The notes below the pieces were generated by a model, which saw only the letters and a program-made list of their open reading frames with translations, did no database searches and was not told where the DNA came from. Position numbers and translations under genes: made by a program. Shown in pieces: positions 1-43,284 of a stretch of DNA of 64,000 nt. The DNA is from Dysidea avara (taxonomy: Eukaryota; Porifera; Demospongiae; Dictyoceratida; Dysideidae), in the NCBI RefSeq assembly GCF_963678975.1, contig NC_089274.1, forward strand, positions 22,033,133 through 22,097,132, written 5' to 3'. How positions within the stretch are numbered: position 1 is the stretch's first letter; every line of letters starts with the position of its first letter.

Positions 1-248
1 ATTTAATAAGCTGTTTTCTGCTTAACATAATTTACATCTTTCATCAACGTACCCTCTCAATAGAATTTAGTTTCTCTATTTTGGATATCGTAACGTCCAT
101 TCTGGTGTCGCGGCGACGTACGGTATCAATTCCAATTAATACGCACATACGATTTTGATTTTTGAAGTAAAGTTGGCACGTGTAGTAGTACTCTGCGAAG
201 GGAAAACAGTTATGCAATGTGTGCCGTTGGCACTTTCCCTGTAATGTA
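1..248 (+). other. Upstream region and 5' UTR of the USP36/42-like gene
   Basis: No TATA box or other core promoter motif is convincing here. An open frame runs in from position 219 but starts with GTG; the first in-frame ATG is at 249. An out-of-frame ATG at 212 lies just upstream, so this stretch is probably 5' UTR plus promoter. Confidence 0.4.
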
Positions 249-31998
<31,750 letters not shown>

Positions 31999-33235
31999 CA
32001 ATTATTATACTTTGTAAATATTTAATAATTTGTCATTAACATTTGTAACCTTCCATTCTCTCTTATTAGCTAGGTAGCTAATATTATTATTTTATAATTG
32101 AAAATGTTGGACTAATATTTATGTAATAGTTAACAATCTATATTAATATCTGTTTGTACATATTGGTTGGTGGATTTCATCAGTTTGAATTGTTAACTTT
32201 TAAAAAATCCCTTGTGTCACTACAGCAAATGTTTCAATGATCATGTAAGATCTTGATATAGTTAGAAAGGATTTTGGAGGTTAAGAACATGCGACACCTG
32301 TGATCACTACCAGTGCTCATGAAGCTCATCCAGAAGCAAGTGGTCAACATCACCAAACTGAGTACATGTATGCATGTGTTAAATGCATAGTATAATGTAC
32401 TTGTGAGGCACTTTGTCCCATTGATTGTATCTTAGTGCATTAAATTAACCAATTGCAACAGAGCACATAAAATTGGATTTCAACAGAAATGACACATCAC
32501 AAATACAGTTATGTATATTCTGTATTAAAAATAGAAAAATTTATTGATGGATATAATAATACAGTTGACCCACTAAAATGAGCTTTCAAAACAACGTATG
32601 TGTTGTATTGAGAGCTCATCACATTTAATGAGTACATAGGATAGTATTGCAATGCAACTGGACAATGTGGGATGTAAAGTGAGGATTATATGGAAACCCC
32701 AACAAGGGTGAAATTGTATATGCTTTCTCCTCTCGTAGGTGGCAACTTGTGGATCTCATGGTCACTTTGTTACTAAAATCAAAGTAATAATATTATAATT
32801 ATATAGTTATCAAAGTTAATCCTTGTTATGTATTGGTATGGCTGTATGTACTTCCACACATCAGTGTAGGACTACTGTGTACATGGCTCTGCTAAAGTGA
32901 TGAATTGAAAAGAAAGGATCTTTATTATGATCTATAGCTACATGTAGCTGTAGTTCATTTGCCGTGCCTGCAAGCTTTGGTGATCTTCTAAATCTTGTCA
33001 CCCCTTGTTGAATGTGTATAGGCGTAGGTCATTATTTTAAACACTTAATCTATACAAGTAGCTATATATTATATATATTGAAAACAAATTATATGAACTG
33101 GTATATTATATACAGTAAAACCTAAAGATCAAGTAGCTATAATACTAAATGCATTACATGCTGTAAATATATTATTATTGTTTGCTATTATAATATGCCT
33201 GCCTGCATGGTATCACAAGTTGTAAAGCACAGTTA
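31999..33235. other. Space between convergent USP and FReD-4 genes
   Basis: 3' flanks of two convergent genes. I see no clear AATAAA close to the USP stop. From about 32900 the sequence parallels 63290-63596 in copy B (TTAAACACTTAATCTAT). No gene. Confidence 0.5.
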
Positions 33236-34045
33236 TCACTGAGTTGCACAGTTGAGAAGATGTATTTTCATTTCTATCCAACTTGGGTTGTAGTAATTGC
33301 CTCCAAAGCCAATTAATCCATATCGAGCTGGATTGTACTGAGAGTTGAGATTGATGTTCCAACAGTTGTTATACCACCATCCTCCATTACCAGTAGCATT
33401 GCCAACTTTCATTGCACAGTTTCCTGTCCTCCATCTATCATTGTCATTATCATATGTGCTGAACTTCATGCCATTGAGAGACTGTTGGGTTGAGAATGGA
33501 TCAGTAGGAGTTTCCCCAGTAAACCCACCAATAGTCAGTGGGTATTCTTCACTAACACTTCCTACCCTAAACAGATTGTAGTGAAGGTAGGATCTAGTCT
33601 TGTTGGGAAATTCAAAATCAACTCTTAGTTCCCATTGGCCAGTTTGGGTAAGACAATTCATGGCCTTGAGCCCATACCAGAATTCACCATTCAGGTCTCC
33701 AAATCCTTTCTCGTAGTCAGCCCATGGTCGGTTAAAATTCTCAGATCCATCTTTCCTCCTCTGTATCACTGTCCATCCTCCATTTGCTGTTGTAGTGTCA
33801 CAGTACATACCAACTATTGACAGTCTCCCACTACACCAGCTGTTCATTTTGTATACACCAGATGGAGATTGGTCAAAATGATTCTCCTTAAAACTACAGC
33901 AGTTGTCCGAAGGTGGCAAACCACAAGGATATTGACGTTTTTCTGTATTTCTCTTAATTTCATTTATTTTTTGGTCACAGTGTATACTAGCAATTATTCC
34001 AGTAGTGAACAATGAGATGAGGATAATGTAAAGTGTTGTTACCAT
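33236..34045 (-). CDS. FReD-4: secreted fibrinogen-related protein, intact
   Basis: 269 residues, one exon. The start at 34045 gives a signal peptide (MVTTLYIILISLFTTGIIAS); an earlier in-frame ATG at 34117 would add 24 residues before it. Then a short linker with NTEKRQYPCG and a full FReD domain: DNCCSFKENHFDQSPSGVYK, GMYCDTTTANGGWTVIQRRK, calcium-site loop STYDNDNDRW, GGWWYNNCWNINLN. No disruption. It is convergent with the USP gene and its likely duplicate is FReD-7. A secreted sugar-binding or defence role is inferred from the family only. Confidence 0.93.
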   Translation of the reverse strand: MVTTLYIILISLFTTGIIASIHCDQKINEIKRNTEKRQYPCGLPPSDNCCSFKENHFDQSPSGVYKMNSWCSGRLSIVGMYCDTTTANGGWTVIQRRKDGSENFNRPWADYEKGFGDLNGEFWYGLKAMNCLTQTGQWELRVDFEFPNKTRSYLHYNLFRVGSVSEEYPLTIGGFTGETPTDPFSTQQSLNGMKFSTYDNDNDRWRTGNCAMKVGNATGNGGWWYNNCWNINLNSQYNPARYGLIGFGGNYYNPSWIEMKIHLLNCATQ

Positions 34046-37019
34046 TGTGTATAGATTTATCTGTAGAATATAGCACATGTATAGTTTATCTTCTGTAGTA
34101 CCATTTCTATTCTGCATTCAGCTATATTATAGTTGGGCTATTCAACTATATAAAGTTTATAAACTGTTGAGTTATACTGATACCAATGGACAAAGCAAGT
34201 ATCCGTATCATCAATATTGGTGGGCAATCTAAACAATATATCCATCTAGACCCATGAATGTAAATGTGCTTAAGGTATACTAGCCCCAACCTGGACACAG
34301 TGGCCAGACTGCTTTTTGTGTGTGTGCGTGCGTGCGTGTGTGTGGATGGGGAAGAGCCCACACACACACACACACACACAAAAGTAATCTAGACACCTGA
34401 GAGTAACAAGTAACAAAAACACATCCTTATCATCAGTAGTTATGCTGCAGCCATGCAATTAATTATCAAACTTGATGGGGAGTCAAATTCAGTCAAGTTA
34501 AGTAGTACTCACATGATATGGTTGGTATAAATTTATTAGCTGCTTGATGTCTGTGTGCTACTACTTCTATACTAGGCAGGTATATATACCTCTTAGTATG
34601 AATAACACTACACACAAAGTGGTATAATGGAGTATGATACTATTGATTCCAATTATTTTTACTAAACCTCCAAATCCATAATATTATAGTTAGCTGTAAT
34701 AACTCAAGCCTTCTGGTTTATTACATCATAACATTATCACCATTCTTAAATAGAAATGCTTTAGTTAAGAACGAGGCATGCAACTCAGTAGACCCTTAAA
34801 CTTTATAAACATAGCCTCTTAGATACAGTATTAATCTCTGTGTAGCTGCTAACATGCACCTGCTGGCATAACCAGCAGTTACTGTTATAGCCAACGTAGT
34901 ACATTTGCTGAACAATGCAACTGTTGGAACATATATACACGTCTTGCTCTTTTATAAGATCCTATGATAGCTATATAATATATAATATAGCTATTGCATT
35001 AACTCACAGATGCTGTCGGGATAAGTTCTAGTAGATAAGTAGATAAATTATTTTAAAAGTAGTCCAGTTGACGATAATACTGCACTATTTATAGGTGTAT
35101 AAAGGTTCATCTTATGGTGACCTTATAGAAGACCGAGACCTTACCCTATACATACATCAGACTGCCCATTGTCATTTTAGTGACCTTAATGCTACACAAT
35201 AGTAGTGTATTGTATTGGCAGTCAAATGAAGTTTCAATTTACAGTCTTGTTGATATACATTCAAGTACACTATCATTCTCATAGTTACCCTTTAACATTA
35301 TGAGATAGTTGGGAGAGGAAATGGATACATGGGGAGTATACTAGGAAGTGAACACTTTTATTCACAGAATGTGAGTAACTAGTCACAGCAGCTAGCAGGT
35401 ACAATAACATTAGCATAATGTATGAGAGTGCATGGACTAAACATCTAGTGGTTGTGTAGTGTAAGTGTACTGTGTACATTACGTGGCCACTGAACATAGG
35501 CATCTCATGTTGCTTTTAAAGAACTAAGAGTATTACATTATTATAGGCCTACATATGTCTCAGTATGTGGAAATAGCGTTAAAAACAGTAGATTTATATT
35601 ATTGCTAAAAGATGCCCAGTATTAATTTTACTATTATGTGGAATGTATTGGAAGCAACTCAATGATCTTCTTAGGTAACGCATTACATTTGTAAGTAAAG
35701 TAACTTGAGCTATATTACCTGTTTTTATAGCGTATTTCGTTATATTACTTAGTTATTCCGAAAACCTTTTCTTGTTGTAATGATCATGCAGGCATGATGG
35801 TGTGCTGTAGGTAAGCTTTGGTCAATGATAGTGCCACAACACATTATAGTTTATCTGTAATGCCATACAAACTGTTAACATAGTCTATACAGGGTTATCA
35901 AACAATGTGTAAAAATATTTTCCTACTTAGTTCTTGTAGATCATTTGTTGCATAATCCCTTTCATGTTTATCTTTTATCATACACAATAGCAGTTATCTC
36001 TGGTGCAATATTCCAAGTATCTTCAAACAAAATACTGTTTTAAAGATAGGTCTATGTAGTTCCATATCAACTATGCAGTTATTCATATCAGCCTCCAAGA
36101 CATGGTATAGCGCCAGTATATAATTTCGAGATCACTTAAAGACTACCCAATTATGTGTCCAATTAATTCATGACCATAAATAGCTGTACAGGTATCACTA
36201 TTGGAGTCGGATTGATACTGAGCGGTAAGTTCAGGGAAAAAAAACCATGCATGTACATTGCAGATAGTTTTGATGGTGTATGTGTATGGACTCTAAACTG
36301 TATGCCTTTACCATGGTCATTTATCTCATTAGCTCTTGCACCTTGTAGATATCAATATAGACCATCAGTCCAAAGGCTGTGGGGAAGCCTCACCAAACTG
36401 TATTAAGTGAACCTTTCTGTGGTCTATAAATTTGAAAACGAAGTGAAAATGTTGTTGTTTATTTCAATTTAGGGTTCCCCAAATCCTTTAGACTTAGTCC
36501 ATGAGTGATATGATGATCCGGCATAAAGGATCCTGTACACTGACCAAAACAACCACCATCAGTTGACAGAGGTTGAATGCTTTTAATTATGATGTTAAAA
36601 AGCTATATTAAATTTGTTTTTTCCCATTTTCAGTTTGGTAATGGACAGAGGTTTGGGGTCCTTGCCACCGACAAATTTTGAACATTAAAATGCTTCGAAA
36701 TTCATGATTTCATGGATATAATATAAACTATTTCAATATAACTATGCTTGGTTCCCTTTAAATCCTAAACGTTTATGGCTGGTCAGGTATTGAAGTGATC
36801 TGAATTCTCCTATTGAAAAGAAAAACTTAAGATTTAGCTTACAACTATATTATTCTTGAATACTAGCTTACAACTATATTATCCCTGAATACCATTGTAT
36901 TCCATTATGAATCTTCTATTAGAGTAGTCTTGACTGTTCTGTTAGAATACATCTCACAGATTATCTTTAAGTTCTACCCTTATTAACTGAATCCTTACAG
37001 TGACAAGGTTTTACCAAAA
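34046..37019. other. Gene-poor spacer upstream of FReD-4
   Basis: Presumed FReD-4 promoter side (a TATA-like TTTATATAG, minus strand, near 34147-34155), a GT/CA microsatellite at about 34315-34381, then 2.6 kb in which I recognise no gene or repeat with clear ends. Confidence 0.5.
34315..34381. repeat. (GT)n / (CA)n inverted microsatellite pair
   Basis: TTGTGTGTGTGCGTGCGTGCGT is followed 30 bp later by CCCACACACACACACACACA, forming a possible hairpin around GGATGGGGAAGAG. Confidence 0.85.
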
Positions 37020-38260
37020 GGCTGAGGCCTGCACGAGGGTGCTTCCCAGATTACAAAAAAACTACAGACAAAAACTGCCCTTGTTCTTCTTTGAGGAATC
37101 AATGTAAGTTTCTTATTACACAGTATATAGGTCTACTGTCCTGTCCTGCCAGTTACCATATTCTGTATACCTGACAACTGTAACAATTTCTCAAGTTTTT
37201 AAGCCTCTTGACTTTTCAATGTCACACACAGTCAGCTACTAGTTTCTCAAGGCCGCACTTTGGATTCAAGAATTCTTGGATTTCAAGATTTTCAGCTGGA
37301 AACAAAACACAAACCGACTATTGAAAATATTTTGTATAAGAACTCTCAGTCTCTAAGCAGCATATATCAATCAATTCCTTGCTTTAAAGGTTAAATTGTT
37401 ACTGGATTCAATACCAGAGTATACGCTCTTTCCAAAGTGTCGGACCTCTCGGTCTGATAGCAACTTGTGCTGCAGCCTAATTTTTCAACAATTTCTGAGG
37501 GAGCATGCAGATCTAAGCATGCATGCAGCAGAAAATTTGGAAACCTGTTACCAAAATTCCTGAGCCGCCCTTGAAAATAACAGCAGCATGCATGCAGTAT
37601 AACTAGTTCATGTTTGTTAACATTCAATGTTACTGTATGTGCATGAGCCCAACCAAATAATTGTGGGGCTTATTTGTAAAATGCATGTTGCTGGCGATCA
37701 TGCTTGGGTTGTTTCAAGGTTAACTCTCATTCCAAGTTGAGAGTGATTTGATAGTCTGGTGTTCCTGCTGCAAGTCAACAAGTTAAAGGGGCTTCCTAAA
37801 CCTCAGATAACCTCCCTATATATATATATATGCCACTGATAGTTTATGATCCCTAATCCAACTTAATTTTTCCTTTTGCTTGTTTGTTTACTTTTTATGG
37901 ATGGTGAGCGTATGCAAACTGCATCAAAAAAAATAAAGCACAGCACTAACACGCCATAAAATTAATTTTGCATCTGAAAATGTTCCTCAACCATCAATAT
38001 GCTACTGAGAAGTGAAGAGGCCATTATGTTCATTTTCAGCTATGTTCAGCCTGTTTTATACATACAAGCTACAAGAAACATCAAATACAGACAACTTCCT
38101 TCAGTACAGCCACAGTGAAGCCATAATGCACTATCACAAATCAACACCTTCTGCAGCAAATTTATTTTATTTTATTATTATCTAATTGATCCAAATTGGG
38201 AGGGGTGGCATCAAAAGGCTAGGCCTGCATGAGGGTGCTTCCCTAAAATACTACACACAT
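37020..38260 (-). mobile_element. Dispersed repeat, family 1-containing block (duplicate of 61008-62330)
   Basis: GAGGCCTGCACGAGGGTGCTTCCCAGATTAC starts a block that recurs near 61008 with the same order: ACTACAGACAAAAACTGCCC, GTTTTCAGCTGGAAACAAAA, GCCCAACCAAATAATTGTGG, then the family-1 end ATGATCCCTAATCCAACTT in minus orientation. No coding frame is conserved between copies. Confidence 0.6.
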
Positions 38261-38884
38261 ACGTATGCATATAAGTTACTACAGCATATAAAATTAGCTA
38301 CACAGAGAACATGTACAAAAACCAAGAAAACACAATGCACACACTCACACACACAAGGTGTAGAGTTAAATTTTTAAAAATACTTCCAGAAAGGTGAACA
38401 ACTTAGATTGTTGCTGTATTTATTTCAACACACAGAACAAAGTAATCCAGAAATGAGTGCAGAGCTGTTCACCTTTTAGAAAGTTACTGACTGGTCATGT
38501 TCTGTTTTGTCTATTAGACATGGTATGTAGAATAATGAACTTGTAACATTCAACTGTGTTCTATACATTCACCCTTGCTACATCCTAAATTAATTCTTTG
38601 TAACTCTAATCCCTCAGTCAACCTCCTTTATGATATTATTAACAATAAAATTGCTGTTAAATTTAGCGATTCTTATTCATTTGTGTCCTCTTGTACAAGA
38701 TGGTATTCACTTTCCATTCTCCCACTGCACCACCTCTACAGTATTCTTTTTTGGGCAATACACCGTTTATCTGGAACAAAATACCATTTAACATTATTTT
38801 ATCATTGTCAAATTGCAATACTTTCTGTCACACTGTAAAGTGTTACTTTTTTGGTTCTGTGTAATCTTTGTTTCTGTTACTTTA

Positions 38885-39000
38885 CCTCTGTGTGTGTGTG
38901 CGTGTGTGTGTGTGCGTGTGCGTGTGCGTGTGTTTGTGTGTTTGTGTCACTATGTGTGTCACTGTGTGTGTCACTGTGTGTGTGTGATGTGTGTGTACGT
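38885..39000. repeat. (GT)n microsatellite at the left edge of copy B
   Basis: About 115 bp of GTGTGT/GCGTGT with GTGTCACT repeats. Copy A has a much shorter GT run at the same place (about 7150-7200). It marks where similarity between copies A and B begins. Confidence 0.9.
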
Positions 39001-39099
39001 GCGTGCTCACTATACGCATTCACATTTCAACTTGGTCCTCTTCTTTTATGTGTACACTCAATTGCTGCACACACCAACTCCTTTCTATTTACCTTCTAG

Positions 39100-39167
39100 G
39101 CTTTATCAATACTCAAAAGTGACCACTCTAGTTCATCAGTTGTTTGGAGGTAACTTTTGTAGTCAAA
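39100..39167 (+). pseudogene. USP exon 4 copy
   Basis: Reads YQYSKVTTLVHQLFGGNFCS, with the splice sites TTCTAG and GTGAGA kept. Several amino-acid changes at conserved places (Gly-Gly-Tyr to Gly-Gly-Asn). Confidence 0.9.
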
Positions 39168-39544
39168 GTGAGAATAATCCTCATGTAAATATAAGTACAT
39201 TTGCGGACTGAAAGTAAACTTGTTTATACAATGCAACATTTCTAATAAGTGTCGCACTAGCAAGCTAATGTGTGATTTAGGTATGAAACAGTACAGGTAA
39301 ACACTATATTGTGTGTTGTCTTTAAAATATTACAATATGTTGTTGCATTTTGAATTGAATGGTATACTTGCAGACAGTGATACTGAAAGTGACAATGATA
39401 GTTACCAAATACATTAAGTAGACTAGTATGTACTACAATTTACAAATGCCTCAGATAATAAATTCATTGCATGCTATTTGAATCTTGCATATGCATGTTA
39501 GTTCATAGCTAGTTAGTTGCTCTAAAGAGTTTAGAAGCATGTAT

Positions 39545-39990
39545 CAGGGGTGGATCCAGGAGCTGACAAGGGGAAGGGAATTGTATTTCTGCCCACTTTG
39601 GTTGAGGACTCTGCTCAGGTCTTCCTGCAAGTGCTGATAGAAATGGTGGTGCTGAAAATAAAATGGTTGAGAGGCTGTAGTCAGCTTGCCCAGAAATTGA
39701 GACACAGTACGAGCCTGTACTTTGACATTTGCTGTAGTCTTATTGCTCCTGCCCAAATATACATGCCCTGGAAGGCTGATCTGCATGGTTGTTGAGTCTA
39801 CCATTAAACCCAAGAATTCTAGTCTCTAGAGTGGAGTGGTGATTGACTCTTCTCCATGTTCAATGCAAACTCCAGGTTCTCCAGTATGAATTGGAGGGCC
39901 TTCACATATTCATTCAGTTGTATTGGATTGTGGACTGTCTGCTGTCAGCTAGGAGCATGTCATCTATATAAATTACAATGTGATTCCTTT
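39545..39990 (-). pseudogene. DIRS-like retroelement, RT palm fragment (copy B)
   Basis: YIDDMLLADS (YIDDM at 39956-39970) is the RT catalytic box, followed by LMVDSTTMQISLPG and RTVSQFLGKLTTASQ. It matches 7860-8515 piece by piece, so the retroelement was present before the segmental duplication. Frameshifts disable it. Confidence 0.75.
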
Positions 39991-40949
39991 GTGCCTGAGA
40001 AATACCCCATAACTGGCTTCATGGGTTTTGTGAAAGCCATGGGACACAAGCCAGTCTAAAAGGCCGGCACATTTTAATTTATATATAAAGCTGAAAAGCT
40101 GTCTGTCTGTCTGTCTATTTGTCTGTCTGCCTTGTGATGCCACTAGCTTGACAACCAAAGCATGTATCAAGACACGGGACTTTAATGAAATTAAGTACTC
40201 ATCATCTAGCAACTCCAAGTTTGTTGTTATAAATCGCTACCTGCTTCCGTTCATTCTCTATAAAGCTTTGAAGTAGAGGAAAACTTAGTTACATTCCAGT
40301 CAAAACCATGTACGAACAAACAGTGATGTTATGTGTTTTTGCTTTGTTTTTGTATAATTTATTGTGGATTGTAAATGTGTATCTATTTATACCTCTGGCA
40401 GGGAAAAACAGCTATTGCCGACAGTTTGGAGTTTAAATCATAAATCAAAATCAAACAGCCCACAGAGCATTTGCACATATAACTGTTACTCAAAGGTCCA
40501 GGGTTTGATTCCTGCCTATGACAACTTGATTTTCTTCTCAATCCCACCTTTTAGTGACATACTTTTTCATATGTCATGCTTACTCACCAATTTGTGCACG
40601 TATCAACACAATTCACACACAAAATAAAATGCTCATCATCTGGCTATGTCACAAAGTTTATTGCAAGCTTCTACACACTTTCTTTTGTCTGCTACAGCAC
40701 GTTGAAGTTTATGATGCAGAGAAAACTTTAGCTACATTCCATAGCAACTACAGGACAAACAGCTCTGCGCTTGGTATAGCACCTCCCTCGGCTCCCTGAA
40801 GTTGTTGTGGGTGTAGGCTGCAGGTTTGAATGCACAACTTTTCCATTTTATCTATATTTTTGGCACTTAATTTCCTAACTTAACTTTTTTTTGTTCATAT
40901 TAGTTTATAGCATCCTGGTATTGTCTATTACATGATTTGTCATTGTGGT

Positions 40950-41250
40950 TAGTTTGGAATGTGAAATGGTCCTGCACAAAGGACAGGTACCAATGTTAGT
41001 AAACTGGTAATTGGCTCCCTGTACTGAGAATTTTTGGTGTTTTTGGCACACTGGGACCATGAAGTATGCATCCTTCTGGTACACTATTGCTATCCAAATG
41101 TGTCCTGCAGTAGAAGTTCTGGAGAGTGTGAACTCCCTCCATTTTGAGTGATCACCCTGCTGTTGTTCAGTTTATAACTGGCCTTTTTCTCCCATCTTTC
41201 TTTGAAATCAGGAACAGGGAGTAGAACCCTCCTCTCCTTCCTACTGCATC
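40950..41250 (-). pseudogene. DIRS-like retroelement, RT motif A fragment (copy B)
   Basis: The counterpart of 10262-10550, more decayed: motif A is recognisable only by alignment with copy A (GAAGTATGCATCCTTC shared). Confidence 0.6.
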
Positions 41251-41498
41251 TTTGCCATTCATATATAGCTAGGACAGGCGTAGTAGGGAGTCTCACTGCT
41301 TGATGTGATGGCTTGTCAATGGAGCCCTTTACTGTCTCTCAAACCCATTGGTCCCCCATTATTTCAATAAACTTCTTGTTGGGAACTCCACTCCCAGTAG
41401 CATTGGGAATAATTCTCAGCTTGTATATATGATATATCATTTTTCAAGTACATAAATGAGAGTACTTTTTGATGGTAATTGTCAACTCTTTGGTTTCT

Positions 41499-42150
41499 TC
41501 AAGTTGCTACCTCCTTTTCCAGTCTGAAAACTGTGTCCCCTCTGCCATTATAAGGAGAGTGCCTCCTGTGTAAGAGGTAGTTGTTTAGACCCCTTCCCCC
41601 CAGCCCTGTTGTGTCACTTGAGGAGGGCTTTGGAAAACCCCTGACTGTTTGGAACTTTAACCTTCCTGAGTTCAAGGGGCTTCTCTTCGATTTCTGCTCC
41701 AAGCAGATCAGGAACTTCAGCCTGTTAGTTTTTGATGAAACTTTGACCAAAATACATGAGGCCCTTGTAGTAGTTTTGCACAACCTTCAGCCTTGTGAGC
41801 ATTAATACTAGTGGCTTGAAGCATTTTCTGGTACAGAAAGAGTTGCCTTAACATGCTTCTCCACATCATCCATGGAAAATAGCTGGCCTGTGTAGATGGT
41901 CTTTGTAATTCCACAATGGGCCCTAGTATAAGGGTTTGCCTTGTGACAACTGCTGGTTGTGGGACATTACGCCCTTGTAGCATTCTGTCTCCCACACTTT
42001 ATCAAGCCTTGGAGTCAGGAGATCTTCTGCATTATTAGTCAGTACCTTGAATGTCCTTTTCAAGAACAGCTCTGTGGGGGCCGACACAGTAATGAGGCAA
42101 ACTCTGTCACGATTGCTTGATGATACCTTAGTAGCACTCTGCATCCTCCA
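41499..42150 (-). pseudogene. DIRS-like element, upstream part (copy B)
   Basis: Minus-strand frames similar to those at 10890-11440, e.g. LICLEQKSKR and RQLFLYQKM. No known domain. Together with the RT fragments it implies a minus-strand element of at least 2.6 kb. Confidence 0.4.
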
Positions 42151-42550
42151 TCCCAGTTGAAATCATCTATTTTGCTGGGGTTAATCTGCTACTGTTAAGA
42201 CACTGTTATTCTGCTGTGTTTCACTGCATTGCTCAATACTCTACTCTGTACCACCTTAGAGTTTTGTTGGTATGATCTGAGAATGCCTTCACTAGAGTAT
42301 CCACATTGGCCCATACCAACCTGCTTCTGTTACATTAGAGAAGGTCAGCCAGTACTGACCTTCTCTAACATAGCTTCAGGCATTACAATGGTGAATGTGA
42401 AATGCTGTAATAGAGCAGTCAGAAATTCTACTATATAAAACAGGACGTACAATTATACTACTCTATTAGAGCAGTCACATAGAATAATGAAATGCTCTAA
42501 TACACTAAATAATAGACTATTTGAAGCAGAAATATCAATGTAAATAACTA

Positions 42551-42876
42551 TCTAATCCAAAACAGCCAAGCTGTAAAAAAAGTGTGCGGCCCTCAGAAAG
42601 GCTATGGTGAAAAAAGATGTGAAATCCAAGGTGGCGGCCAAGAAATGGCTGTGATGGTAGGTTAATGGTAAAAATTTTAATAACAACAATTCAGGTGAAT
42701 TTGGTGCCGCTTGGCCTTGGCACAAAATTCACCTGAGTTGTCGTTATTAAAATTTTTACCATTAACCTACCATCACAGCCATTTCTTGGCCGCCACCTTG
42801 GATTTCACATCTTTTTTCACCATAGCCTTTCTGAGGGCCGCACACTTTTTTTACAGCTTGGCTGTTTTGGATTAGA
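42551..42876. mobile_element. 326-bp near-perfect palindrome (foldback MITE)
   Basis: Left arm from TCTAATCCAAAACAGCCAAG, right arm its reverse complement CTTGGCTGTTTTGGATTAGA. The arms are about 150 bp each and nearly identical, with a centre around GGTGCCGCTTGGCCTTGGCAC. It could fold into one long hairpin. No coding frame. Absent from copy A. Confidence 0.93.
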
Positions 42877-43017
42877 TTTCATTTCTTTTTGCATTTGTAT
42901 ACCCCAAAGCCGGCCTATGGCCAGCTTTGGGACTTTTTTAACCTAAGAAAAGATGAAGTAGATGTACTTTAAATATTTTATCAGTAAATGTACAAATTAT
43001 ATATACTGTATAATACA

Positions 43018-43260
43018 TATGTGACCGGATTTGCGAAAAGGGGTCTTCCACACACATCCAATTTGCCAACTTTGACAATTGATAACTTCAGATTGGAAAG
43101 AGCTATTGCCTTGAAGTTTGGACAGTGGTGAGCACCACTATAGCTGAATAAGTGGTGACATTTTCAGGTTAATATGTTACTTGAACACTGAGGTATGGTC
43201 TCCAACGTTTACGGAATTGGATGTGTGTGGAAGACCCCTTTTCGCAAATCTGGTCACATA
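43018..43260. mobile_element. 243-bp Tc1/mariner-like MITE, TA-flanked
   Basis: Left TATGTGACCGGATTTGCGAA, right TTCGCAAATCTGGTCACATA, with about 44 bp of inverted repeat (continuing into GGGGTCTTCCACACACATCC). TA lies at both ends, the usual Tc1/mariner target. The terminus resembles that at 3055-3073. Confidence 0.88.
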
Positions 43261-43284
43261 ATATTATATTGATTACAGAAATCT

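Noticed and set aside
38813..39211. Cys/Val-rich plus-strand frame
   Set aside because: It is the translation of a GT microsatellite plus the duplicated intron and exon 4 sequence.
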